Below are positions 25,862-33,586 of a DNA stretch of 64,000 bases, one piece after another. Each line of letters starts with the position of its first letter. Position 1 is the stretch's first letter. Made by a program: the position numbers and the translations under genes. This DNA comes from Bacillota bacterium. GTDB taxonomy: Bacteria > Bacillota > Clostridia > Lachnospirales > Lachnospiraceae. The stretch lies in NCBI GenBank assembly GCA_023663285.1, contig JAMPHT010000001.1:62001-126000 (forward strand), given 5' to 3'. The notes under the pieces were generated by a model. That model was not told the DNA's origin and did no database searches. It worked only from the letters and a program-made list of their open reading frames with translations.

Positions 25862-27117
25862 CCGTCTCCATTTGCATTTTTCCCATGCTGCAGCATTTTT
25901 TCACAACCCGCATAAACAGAGAATACGCTGCAGGCAAAAATCCTACAGGTAAACTGCCAGTGTTGTTCCGAGTGGTTTTGTGTGACAAACAGCCAGAGCA
26001 ACGGATACAAGGCTAAAAGCATATAAGGAATGGCCGACTTTATATTTTTACCCCCCCTCGATCTTGTCATCTGAAATAGCAGTATAACAAATGCCATTGC
26101 TATAAGAATCACATAGCACCAATTACTAAAAGGCTCTATGTTTTTCCACAGTACATTGAAAAATCCGCTGATTCTGGAATATCCGGCTGCGCTGCCGGTT
26201 CTGGTCCTAAGCGTGCTGAAAGCGTCTTTGATCGTACTGCCGCCTGTAAGAAGATCGCTGAGCAGCCATTTTGACCCCCATAAACCAATATATCCGAAAA
26301 ACCATTCCAGGCTATATTGACATATTTTCTTAAGAGAGCGGACAGGGGCTTCGCCATGAAAGTATAAATAGGTACACAGTGGGAAAACCAGCGTTATAAG
26401 GGGATATGTCAATAAGTCAAAATAGGAGGCGGCCATACCTGTAATCAAAAAAAACGCCCCGTATAACTCTTTGCTGTGAAGGCTGGAATCAAACCGCAGT
26501 TGAAGCAGAAGAGAAAGCACCATAACGTAGTAGCAGATGCTCAGGGACAAGGAGGCATAGGTGCTTATAAAGAACAAAAAGGGTAGTGACAGCAAAAATC
26601 CCATCGCCAACGGTGAAGCGTTTTTCCGGCAGAAGCCCATGACAACCAATCCCGCCATCAAAACCTGGAGCGCGGAGTTCATGAGCCTTATCGTATTAAA
26701 AGACGTCAGCAGCAGCAAGGGTTTCAGTATTACCAGATAGCCATGCCAATATCGGGCATATTCCACTTCCCGTGCGGCGGGGACGTTTTCAAGATAATCT
26801 TTCAAAGAGCGGCCGGGCCACCAGCCATCTTCCAATGCACAGGACTCGCTGCGATACATACGCAGTACCTGCTCAACCAGACTGTGGTTTTGGGGTTCAT
26901 ATACAGCATACTCCAACATCAGACAATCCGTGAAGTTTCCGGTTAATGTGGAACGATAACCTTCCACAACGACTTCATCCTCAAATTCCTTCTCTATCAT
27001 CGGGAGCGACCAGTACACATGCTCCTGCATGGGTTTCACGGGGAGTAAATGCACCAGCAGGAGGGCCAAAAAACCTGACACAGCACCTGAGAGTAATAAC
27101 AGTAAATCTTTTGCCAT
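25852..27117 (-). CDS. Polytopic membrane protein of unknown function
   Basis: 421 residues. After an N-terminal membrane segment comes a roughly 115-residue external region (containing GYRSTLTGNFTDCLMLEY and GWWPGRSLKDYLENV), then about nine hydrophobic segments. I do not recognise a family with certainty; the arrangement suggests an exporter or glycan-related membrane protein that works with the GT-C-like protein whose start overlaps its stop. The ATG at 27117 has GCAGGGA upstream. It follows the debranching enzyme by 124 bases, a gap that contains a 43-codon open stretch but nothing I can support. Confidence 0.5.
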   Translation of the reverse strand: MAKDLLLLLSGAVSGFLALLLVHLLPVKPMQEHVYWSLPMIEKEFEDEVVVEGYRSTLTGNFTDCLMLEYAVYEPQNHSLVEQVLRMYRSESCALEDGWWPGRSLKDYLENVPAAREVEYARYWHGYLVILKPLLLLTSFNTIRLMNSALQVLMAGLVVMGFCRKNASPLAMGFLLSLPFLFFISTYASLSLSICYYVMVLSLLLQLRFDSSLHSKELYGAFFLITGMAASYFDLLTYPLITLVFPLCTYLYFHGEAPVRSLKKICQYSLEWFFGYIGLWGSKWLLSDLLTGGSTIKDAFSTLRTRTGSAAGYSRISGFFNVLWKNIEPFSNWCYVILIAMAFVILLFQMTRSRGGKNIKSAIPYMLLALYPLLWLFVTQNHSEQHWQFTCRIFACSVFSVYAGCEKMLQHGKNANGDGCL

Positions 27118-27241
27118 TTGTTTTGTCCCTGCGGCCGTTTCATTAAGCAGACGATTTGAAACAGTTCCTTTCCATGGATTTTGTCCCTCATATCATAATA
27201 TCTGATTTGTTCCAAAATGTCTACAACGCGGACAGCTTTTT

Positions 27242-29365
27242 TCACTTATTGAACTTCTCCAGCGCCTCGTATACCCTTAAGATCTCTCCTACGCTCCATG
27301 CCTGGGCGAAACAGCCCTTGGAAGAAACCGGGCGCCCCCCGTCGTAAATTTCCGGCAGCTGACCGATACAGCCTTCCCGAAGCGCCGCCGTTATGCTCTC
27401 AAGCTGAGTTCTGACGTCCGCCTTTGCCTCTTCCGAATACTCGTTTACCTTCAAATAGGCAAGGTAATAGCCTCCCAGAGGATAGGTCCACACCGTCCCC
27501 TGATGATAGGCAAGATCCCGCTTCAGCTGCTCTCCCTCGTAGATTGGCTGAAATTCCGGGTCCTCCGGGTCAAGAGTGCGCAGCCCTAAGGGCGTATACA
27601 GCTTTCTGAACACCGTCTCCACCACCTGCTTTTCCCTGTCCCTGTCCAACAGCGGGAAGGGAAGGGACACCGCCCATATCTGGTTGCAGCGGATCTGCGT
27701 ATCCGGACACACTTTTCCTCCGGCTGCCTCTGCTCCCTCTCCGGCGCTTTGCCCCCGGTCGCAGGCGTCCCCTCCGCCGTTTCCGTCGATCCTCTCATCT
27801 CCGGACAGCACATCCTTCAGGCACCCGGCCTCTTCATTCCAGAATTTCTCTCTAAAGCTTAGCCTTGTCCGCTCCGCCATAGCGCCATAATCCGTTTCCG
27901 ACTCCGGAAGCTCTCCCTTTAAGCTGTTTTTGAAAAAGTCCATGATGCAGAGGGCGTTATACCAGTATGCGTTGATCTCCACCGGCTTCCCGTGGCGGGG
28001 CGTAGGCAGAATATCTCCGATCCGCACATCCATCCAGGTCACCTGATCATATCCCTCTCCCGCCCGGAGCAGTCCGTCCTCCTCCATGGCAATGTTGTAA
28101 TCCGTCCCCTGCCTGTACCAGTCAACGATCTGACGCATCACCGCCCAGGCCCCCGTCACAAAGACTTTGTCCCCGGTCCGCAGGAAATATTCATATACCG
28201 CCAGGATGAACAGCAGCGCCGCATCCACCGTATTATACCTGGGCTCCTGCTTTCCCTCCGGAAACAGATTCGGCATCAGTCCCTTTTTGCAGTACATCAT
28301 AAAGGTCCTCAAGATACTTTCCGCCACCTCATACTGCTTCACCGACAGACAGCAGCCTGACAGAGCGATCATCGTGTCCCGGCCCCAGTCCTCAAAAAAG
28401 GGATACCCTGCAAGTATGGTCTGCTTGTCCGTGGAAGCGCGGTAGGAAATAAACTGATCCGCCGCCACGGCAAGAGCCTGGGCAGTCTCATCCGTAAATC
28501 CCGCTTTTCTCCGCAGACCGTCTCTGTACTCAGCGAGACTCTTCGCCATCCGGTAGGTCCCCCCCACTCCCTGCCGCATACTCCAGCGTTTGGCTATGGG
28601 CACCGTACTATACAATATCTCGCCCAGGGATCTCACCCCCGGCCGCACATTGAATATGATATAGTGATTGGCCGCCGTGGTCCCTGTTTCGCCTCTACCG
28701 TCGCAGGCGTCGTCTGCATAATACAGATCCGTCTGAGATCTCAAAGAGGTCTGGTACACTCTTCCGTCGGTCTCAAAATAAAGTCTTTGTCCGTTAGAGC
28801 GTATGCGTCCCCGATGATACCCGCTCTGTCCCTCCGGTCCGGAACAGCTTTCCACCAAAAGATCAAAAGCCTGCCGTTCAGACATTCTTGTTCCTTTCGG
28901 CACAAACTCAAGCTGGGGAATCACCTTCAGCGTCACCTTGTCAGCCGTGCGGTTCCTTATGTCATAGGCAACGCCCACCGTGTTTTCCTTCGGCGCCAGG
29001 ACCACCGTCTTAATGATCTCCACGCCGTCCAGCTCGTAATGCCAGACCGGATGATCTTTATAAGAAAAAGAAGCCAGATACCGATAGCCCGTCTCCTGTC
29101 GGGAAGGATCCGTAAAGCTCTGGGTGGAAAGGTGTATCTCCTGCTCCCCCAGGATCAGTATCTCCTCCAGCCTGTGTACCATATTGTAGCGGTGATTGGG
29201 CGCTTCCTCCGCAGGACAGCTCATGAGCAGGGCATGGTCGTTCCTGCTGCAGGAACCCGCCATGGTAAGAGCTGAAAAGCCTCCCAGGCCATTGGTCATC
29301 AGATAGCAGTTTTCCTCTGCTCTTTCCATTGTCTTAAAGTCTTGTCTGCCATAAATAAATTTCAC
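27242..29365 (-). CDS. Glycogen debranching enzyme, amylo-alpha-1,6-glucosidase (GH133-like)
   Basis: 707 residues from GTG 29365, which has GTGAGGAA before it; the frame opens earlier with TTG at 29386. The N-terminal beta-sandwich has YLMTNGLGGFSALTMAG, and the catalytic (alpha/alpha)6 barrel has FFEDWGRDTMIALSG, PNLFPEGKQEPRYNTVDA, EGYDQVTWMD, EINAYWYNALCI and the C-terminal YHQGTVWTYPLGGY. It removes alpha-1,6 branches of glycogen-like glucans in the cytoplasm. A low-complexity Gly/Glu/Asp insert of about 35 residues (around residue 540, GNGGGDACDRGQSAGEG) sits in the barrel. It is divergent from a LacI regulator and a GH13 glucosidase lies just beyond, making an alpha-glucan unit. Confidence 0.88.
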   Translation of the reverse strand: MKFIYGRQDFKTMERAEENCYLMTNGLGGFSALTMAGSCSRNDHALLMSCPAEEAPNHRYNMVHRLEEILILGEQEIHLSTQSFTDPSRQETGYRYLASFSYKDHPVWHYELDGVEIIKTVVLAPKENTVGVAYDIRNRTADKVTLKVIPQLEFVPKGTRMSERQAFDLLVESCSGPEGQSGYHRGRIRSNGQRLYFETDGRVYQTSLRSQTDLYYADDACDGRGETGTTAANHYIIFNVRPGVRSLGEILYSTVPIAKRWSMRQGVGGTYRMAKSLAEYRDGLRRKAGFTDETAQALAVAADQFISYRASTDKQTILAGYPFFEDWGRDTMIALSGCCLSVKQYEVAESILRTFMMYCKKGLMPNLFPEGKQEPRYNTVDAALLFILAVYEYFLRTGDKVFVTGAWAVMRQIVDWYRQGTDYNIAMEEDGLLRAGEGYDQVTWMDVRIGDILPTPRHGKPVEINAYWYNALCIMDFFKNSLKGELPESETDYGAMAERTRLSFREKFWNEEAGCLKDVLSGDERIDGNGGGDACDRGQSAGEGAEAAGGKVCPDTQIRCNQIWAVSLPFPLLDRDREKQVVETVFRKLYTPLGLRTLDPEDPEFQPIYEGEQLKRDLAYHQGTVWTYPLGGYYLAYLKVNEYSEEAKADVRTQLESITAALREGCIGQLPEIYDGGRPVSSKGCFAQAWSVGEILRVYEALEKFNK

Positions 29366-29419
29366 TGTCGTTTCCTCACAATTCAATACTTCTTTTTATC
29401 GCTTTTTGTTATCAGGACA

Positions 29420-29448
29420 ATAGTATCACAAAATCTCCTTACAGTCAA
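29420..29448 (-). promoter_or_regulatory. Promoter of the debranching-enzyme gene
   Basis: Minus strand TTGACT (29448-29443), 17 bases, TACTAT (29425-29420), with an extended TG one base before the -10. Confidence 0.6.
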
Positions 29449-29467
29449 CGAACCGTAAAATTTTTCT

Positions 29468-29477
29468 GTTTCGAAAC
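29468..29477. promoter_or_regulatory. Candidate LacI-type operator
   Basis: Perfect 10-bp palindrome GTTTCGAAAC with a central CG, typical of LacI/GalR operators, sited between the two divergent promoters. A partial copy GTTTCG lies at about 29560 in the LacI leader. Confidence 0.5.
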
Positions 29478-29496
29478 TCTGCAAAAAATCTTTTCG

Positions 29497-29525
29497 TTGT
29501 GCCTTGTCCGAATTTCTGCTATAAT
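29497..29525 (+). promoter_or_regulatory. Promoter of the LacI-family regulator
   Basis: TTGTGC (29497-29502), 17 bases, and a perfect TATAAT (29520-29525). Confidence 0.6.
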
Positions 29526-29570
29526 AGTCTAAATGCAAGAATCAAGATTCAAAGGGAGTTTCGTTATTTC

Positions 29571-30569
29571 ATGGTTACGATAAATGACATTGCAGCAAAA
29601 CTGGGCGTATCCAAAAGCACAGTGTCCAAGGGTCTGAACAACGCCACGGACATCAGTGCCGAAATGCGCAAAAAGATCCTTGAGACCGCAGTCGAAATGG
29701 GCTACAGCAACAAACGCCTGCTGAACCGCGAAAAAAAGCTATGTATCATCATTGAAAATATGGATCATCTCACACCCAGCCAGTTCGGTTACGATATCAT
29801 CCTGGGCTTTCGGCAGATGGCGGAGCCTGACGGCTGGACCGTGGAGGTCGTTCCCGTTGACAAGGACTTTCAGCGGAGCATCCCCTATGGGGTATTCATG
29901 ATACAAAACGGCTATCTGGGCGCATTCATCCTGGGCTTTTCCCTGATCGACCCCTGGATGGATGAATTTCGCACCAGCAAGATCCCCGCCGTTCTCTATG
30001 ACAACTACATCAGCAGCAATCCCAGGATCGCATCCGTGGGCTGCGACAGCCAGGAGGGCTTCGACCAGGCCGTCAGGCATCTGCTGGACTTAGGCCACCG
30101 AAAAATAGGACTTATCTCCGGGCCGCTTGAGTCCTATATTCTGAAGGCAAGGTATAACGCCTACATAAACGCTCTGTCCAAATACAATCTGGAGATCAAT
30201 GAGGACTATATCGGCCTGGGCTACTATGTGGCAGACTCCACCAGGGAGCACGTACAGCGTATGTACGACCTGGGCGTGACAGCCATCATCTGCTCTCACG
30301 ACATCCGCGCCGTCTCCGCGATCACGGAGTGTATGAACCGGGGGCTTCGCATTCCTGAGGATCTGAGCATCATCGGCTTTGACGATCTGCCCCTAGCCGC
30401 TTCCACAGAGCCGCCCCTGACCACCGTGCGGCAGGACCGCCCCGCTCTGGGCAAGGCAGGGTATTATGCCATGTCCTGTCTGCTGAACGATCTGCCTATC
30501 GGTTCCATTATGCTGCGCGCCCCTCTGATCGTCCGAAGCTCTACCGGCGCTGTGGGGAAGCCTTTCTGA
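29571..30569 (+). CDS. LacI-family transcriptional regulator
   Basis: 332 residues from ATG 29571 (GGGAG twelve bases upstream). The N-terminal LacI helix-turn-helix reads VTINDIAAKLGVSKSTVSKGLN, with the hinge region IETAVEMGYSNKRLLNREK-like segment shortly after. The periplasmic-binding-protein-like core has VGCDSQEGFDQAVRHLLDLGHRKIG and IIGFDDLPLAASTEPPLTTVRQ. Position between a debranching enzyme and an oligo-glucosidase suggests that the effector is a malto- or isomalto-oligosaccharide. Its last 29 bases overlap the convergent glucosidase gene. Confidence 0.88.
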   Translation: MVTINDIAAKLGVSKSTVSKGLNNATDISAEMRKKILETAVEMGYSNKRLLNREKKLCIIIENMDHLTPSQFGYDIILGFRQMAEPDGWTVEVVPVDKDFQRSIPYGVFMIQNGYLGAFILGFSLIDPWMDEFRTSKIPAVLYDNYISSNPRIASVGCDSQEGFDQAVRHLLDLGHRKIGLISGPLESYILKARYNAYINALSKYNLEINEDYIGLGYYVADSTREHVQRMYDLGVTAIICSHDIRAVSAITECMNRGLRIPEDLSIIGFDDLPLAASTEPPLTTVRQDRPALGKAGYYAMSCLLNDLPIGSIMLRAPLIVRSSTGAVGKPF

Positions 30570-32196
30570 TATAGTACATCCTCGCTTCCCAGGGGTGCAG
30601 CATTTCAGGGCTGCTCTTCTTTCCACTGTCCGAATAATTGGACAGCAATAGCTCCATCCCCCGCCACTGGGCCGGATCGGGATACTCCGCCTTCTCTCCG
30701 GAGAAGTTGCAGATCACCAGCAGCTTTTCCTCTGTGCATTCTCTGGTATAAGCAAAAATCTGAGGGTGCTCCCTGCACAAAAGTGCAAACTCACCGTCCG
30801 AAAATACGGCATATTTTTTCCTGAAGGCGATTAACTGCCTGTAAAAGCTCCAGACGGAATCCGGTCTTGCCATCTGCTCCGCCGCATTGATCTCCCTGTA
30901 ATTGGGATTTACCTTCATCCATGGCGTTCCCGTTGTAAAACCGGCATTTTCGCTGTCGTCCCACTGCATGGGCGTGCGGGCGTTGTCCCGACTTTTGGCA
31001 TGGATACTCTCCATCACGGAATCGTGTGAAAATCCGGCTTCCCGACGCTCCCTGTACAAATTTACGGTCTCAATATCCCGATAATCCTCCAGCTCATAGC
31101 TTACATTTGTCATGCCCAGCTCTTCACCCTGATAAATAAAAGGCGTTCCCTGCATTCCATGCAGAAGCAAAGCCAACAGCTTAGCGCTTTCCTCCCGGTA
31201 TCCGCCGTCGTCTCCCCAGCGCGACACAATGCGGGGCAGATCATGATTGTCCCAGAAAAGGCTGTTCCAGCCCTTTCCGTAAAGCTCTGTCTGCCACTTT
31301 TCCATGACCTCCTTGAGTCTTAAAAGGGACAGCGGGGCAAGATCCCATTTTTCTTTTCCCGGCGCCTGATCCAGGCTCATATGCTCAAACTGAAATACCA
31401 TGGAGAACTCGCTGCCGTCAGGAGCGCTGTACAGCTTTGCCCTCTCCACGTCCGCCCCCCATGCCTCTCCCACGGTGAGATAATTTCCTCTCTGAAAGGT
31501 CTCCCGGCTCAGCTCCCGGATAAATTCATGGAGCCTTGGGCCGTTGCAGGTCACCTGCAGCTCCGGATCCTTTGCGATCTGATCTATGACATCAAGCCTG
31601 AATCCTGCAGCCCCTCTGTCCAGCCACCAGTTGATCATATGGTAAAGCTCCCGCCTCAGCTTCGGGTTCTCCCAGTTTAAGTCCGGCTGTTTTACGGAAA
31701 ACTGATGCAGGTAATACTGCTTCAATCCGGGCTCCCACTGCCAGGCAGGTCCCCCAAAGACGGAGCGCATATCGTTTGGATACACTCCCTCCACGCCGTC
31801 CCGCCAGACATAGTAATCATGACAGGGATTTTCTCTGCTCTTACGGGCCTCCTGGAACCATCTGTGTTCATCGGAGCTGTGGTTCAGCACAAGGTCTATG
31901 AGAATGCCGATCCCCCTCTTTCGGGCTTCCCCAAACAGCCTGTCCATATCCTCCAGGCTGCCGAACATGGGGTCTATGTCCTGATAGTCTGAGATGTCAT
32001 AGCCGTTGTCATCCTGGGGGGAGCGGCACACCGGGGACAGCCAGATGCAGTCTATCCCCAGCTGCTCCAGATAGGGCAGCCGCCGGATCAGCCCCTGTAT
32101 ATCTCCGATCCCATCCCCGTTGCTGTCCTGGAAGCTGCGGGGGTAGACCTGGTAAATAACGGCTTTTTTCCACCAGTCTTTTTCAAATTTAAACAT
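30541..32196 (-). CDS. malL: GH13 alpha-glucosidase (oligo-1,6-glucosidase/MalL-like)
   Basis: 551-residue cytoplasmic alpha-amylase-superfamily enzyme. The N-terminal WWKKAVIYQVYPRSFQDSNGDG is the usual start of oligo-1,6-glucosidases. Catalytic residues are visible: Asp in AGFRLDVID, Glu in TVGEAWG and Asp in LFWDNHDLPR, with VLNHSSDEH as conserved region I. It releases glucose from isomaltose-, maltose- or sucrose-type ends. Together with the debranching enzyme it would degrade stored or imported alpha-glucans. The 3' end overlaps the convergent LacI gene by 29 bases, so no room for a terminator exists there. Confidence 0.88.
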   Translation of the reverse strand: MFKFEKDWWKKAVIYQVYPRSFQDSNGDGIGDIQGLIRRLPYLEQLGIDCIWLSPVCRSPQDDNGYDISDYQDIDPMFGSLEDMDRLFGEARKRGIGILIDLVLNHSSDEHRWFQEARKSRENPCHDYYVWRDGVEGVYPNDMRSVFGGPAWQWEPGLKQYYLHQFSVKQPDLNWENPKLRRELYHMINWWLDRGAAGFRLDVIDQIAKDPELQVTCNGPRLHEFIRELSRETFQRGNYLTVGEAWGADVERAKLYSAPDGSEFSMVFQFEHMSLDQAPGKEKWDLAPLSLLRLKEVMEKWQTELYGKGWNSLFWDNHDLPRIVSRWGDDGGYREESAKLLALLLHGMQGTPFIYQGEELGMTNVSYELEDYRDIETVNLYRERREAGFSHDSVMESIHAKSRDNARTPMQWDDSENAGFTTGTPWMKVNPNYREINAAEQMARPDSVWSFYRQLIAFRKKYAVFSDGEFALLCREHPQIFAYTRECTEEKLLVICNFSGEKAEYPDPAQWRGMELLLSNYSDSGKKSSPEMLHPWEARMYYIRKASPQRR

Positions 32197-32227
32197 GATA
32201 GTTGCTCCCTGTACTGTATTTGTGTTA

Positions 32228-32236
32228 TGCTATAAC
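32228..32236 (+). promoter_or_regulatory. Extended -10 promoter before the HAD hydrolase gene
   Basis: TGC-TATAAC with no clear -35. A perfect palindrome GTTATAAC lies a few bases downstream, just before the GGAGG site. Confidence 0.4.
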
Positions 32237-32262
32237 CATTCGGAGTTATAACGGAGGCCCCC

Positions 32263-32997
32263 ATGTACACCAATTACATCTTTGATCTGTACGGCACTTT
32301 AGCAGACATCCGCACCAATGAAAGCAAAGCTTCCCTTTGGAAGCACATGGCGCAGTATATGACCTTTCAGGGCGCTCCCTATTCCGCAAGGGAGCTTAAG
32401 GGGCGATACAAAAGCCTGATCGACGCCCTGCGCCTGGAACAGTGGAAAAAGAGTAAAAAAGCATTTCCGGAAGCGGCGCCGGAAGAGATCGAGGTCGATC
32501 TGTCCCATGTCTTTTCCCGGCTTTACAGCGAAAAGGGCATTACGCCTTCCCCCCGGATGATCGCCGACTGGGCGCTGATGTACCGCACCCTGTCGCTGGA
32601 CTATGTGCGGCTTTACGACGGTGCGGAAGCGCTGCTTCGCAAGCTGCGCAGTCTGGGCAAAAGGGTCTGGCTTCTCTCCAATGCCCAGCGCCTGTTCACG
32701 GAAGCCGAACTGCGTTCCCTGGGTATTTACGACCTGTTCGACGATGTGCTGATTTCTTCGGATATCGGATTCATGAAGCCCTCCGGCCGGTTTTACAATG
32801 CACTGTTAAAGAAGCATGAGCTTGACCCCAAGACTTCTGTGATGATTGGAAACGACTGGCAGGCGGACGCCTGGGGCGCCTACAATAACGGGCTTGCCTG
32901 TATGTATATCCACACAGCCCAGTCCCCTGAGCCCGCTGGGGCGCTTCCCCCCGACTGCACACGCCTGAAGGCGATCTCGGACGTGCTGTCCGTATAA
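32263..32997 (+). CDS. HAD-superfamily hydrolase
   Basis: 244 residues with the four HAD motifs: FDLYGTL (Asp8 nucleophile), LLSNAQ, the Lys of FMKPSGRFY, and MIGNDWQADAWGA. A helical cap of about 80 residues sits between motifs I and II. In motif I the residue two after the nucleophile, Asp in most phosphatases, is Tyr10; this DxYGT form is typical of haloacid-dehalogenase-type members. Substrate is unknown. ACGGAGG precedes the ATG. Divergent from the GH13 glucosidase, so a sugar-phosphate phosphatase role would fit but is not shown. Confidence 0.75.
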   Translation: MYTNYIFDLYGTLADIRTNESKASLWKHMAQYMTFQGAPYSARELKGRYKSLIDALRLEQWKKSKKAFPEAAPEEIEVDLSHVFSRLYSEKGITPSPRMIADWALMYRTLSLDYVRLYDGAEALLRKLRSLGKRVWLLSNAQRLFTEAELRSLGIYDLFDDVLISSDIGFMKPSGRFYNALLKKHELDPKTSVMIGNDWQADAWGAYNNGLACMYIHTAQSPEPAGALPPDCTRLKAISDVLSV

Positions 32998-33013
32998 GCC
33001 GTTGTCACAGGCT

Positions 33014-33208
33014 CAGCCCTTGCTTGCCGCAGGCGGCAGGGGACAGTTGTTCTCATTCAGACTGTGCAAGACGTTGGTACTTAGCAAGCGTATTTTGCTT
33101 GCAGCAGGCGCAACACGCCTGCTTTGTACCAATTACGTCGCGCCTCCAAGCGAAAGCGGGTCTGAATGAGAATGACCGTCCCCTGCCGCCTGCGGCAAGC
33201 AAAGGCTG
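33014..33208. repeat. Nested palindromic (REP/BIME-like) element
   Basis: Two 50-base arms (33014-33063 and 33159-33208) are inverted copies with 45 of 50 bases matching; they contain the GGGGACxGT and TTCTCATTC words. Inside, TTGGTAC (33074-33080) pairs with GTACCAA (33126-33132). Two more hairpins are nested there: GCAAGC/GCTTGC (33084-33102) and AGCAGGCG/CGCCTGCT (33103-33123). The whole fills the gap between the HAD gene and a convergent small gene and may also act as terminator. It resembles REP sequences mobilised by IS200-like RAYT transposases, but no transposase is in the window. Confidence 0.7.
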
Positions 33209-33215
33209 ATCCTCC

Positions 33216-33464
33216 TCACCTGATCCCCAGCCAGCTTCTGAGCGGGTTGACCTCCTTCGCCTTCTCCAGGATGTCGTTCCGGTTCTCCCTGACATATCGG
33301 TACAATTCCGTGATCTCCTCCTCGGAAAAGCCCTTTCGCTTGTCCAGGATCCCATCGGGTACGATAAATTCCGCGTACTCCTCTCCCCTCATGAAGCTGA
33401 TGCGGGCAAACTTCCGCCCCTCCTTTGTCAGTATGCCGGAAATGAAGGACTGCATATCTTCCAT
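33216..33464 (-). CDS. Small protein of unknown function
   Basis: 82 residues from ATG 33464, with AAAGGAGGGG upstream; the frame opens earlier at 33518 without a site. It reads as a compact soluble alpha/beta protein (SFISGILTKEGRKFARISFMRGEEYAEF, then an acidic helix FSEEEITELYRYVRENR). No cysteine, signal peptide or membrane segment. I do not recognise a family. It lies divergent from the YesN-like regulator and its stop touches the palindromic element. Confidence 0.6.
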   Translation of the reverse strand: MEDMQSFISGILTKEGRKFARISFMRGEEYAEFIVPDGILDKRKGFSEEEITELYRYVRENRNDILEKAKEVNPLRSWLGIR

Positions 33465-33586
33465 ACCGCCCCCTCCTTTACTTACATCATACGAATAAAT
33501 GCAGGAAAATGCAAGCATGACAAGCCAGAAAAAGGGATGGCGGTCATCATATTTTTATGATAAAATACGGCTATAGGAGAAATGCA

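Noticed and set aside
27036..27245. 69-codon minus-strand ORF beginning GTG over the stop of the debranching-enzyme gene
   Set aside because: Only about 43 codons lie outside the next gene, there is no ribosome site fit and no recognisable family. I treat it as chance.
33024..33209. 61-codon ORF ending NENDRPLPPAASKG inside the palindromic element
   Set aside because: It is entirely made of the inverted-repeat arms, so the peptide is a by-product of the element.
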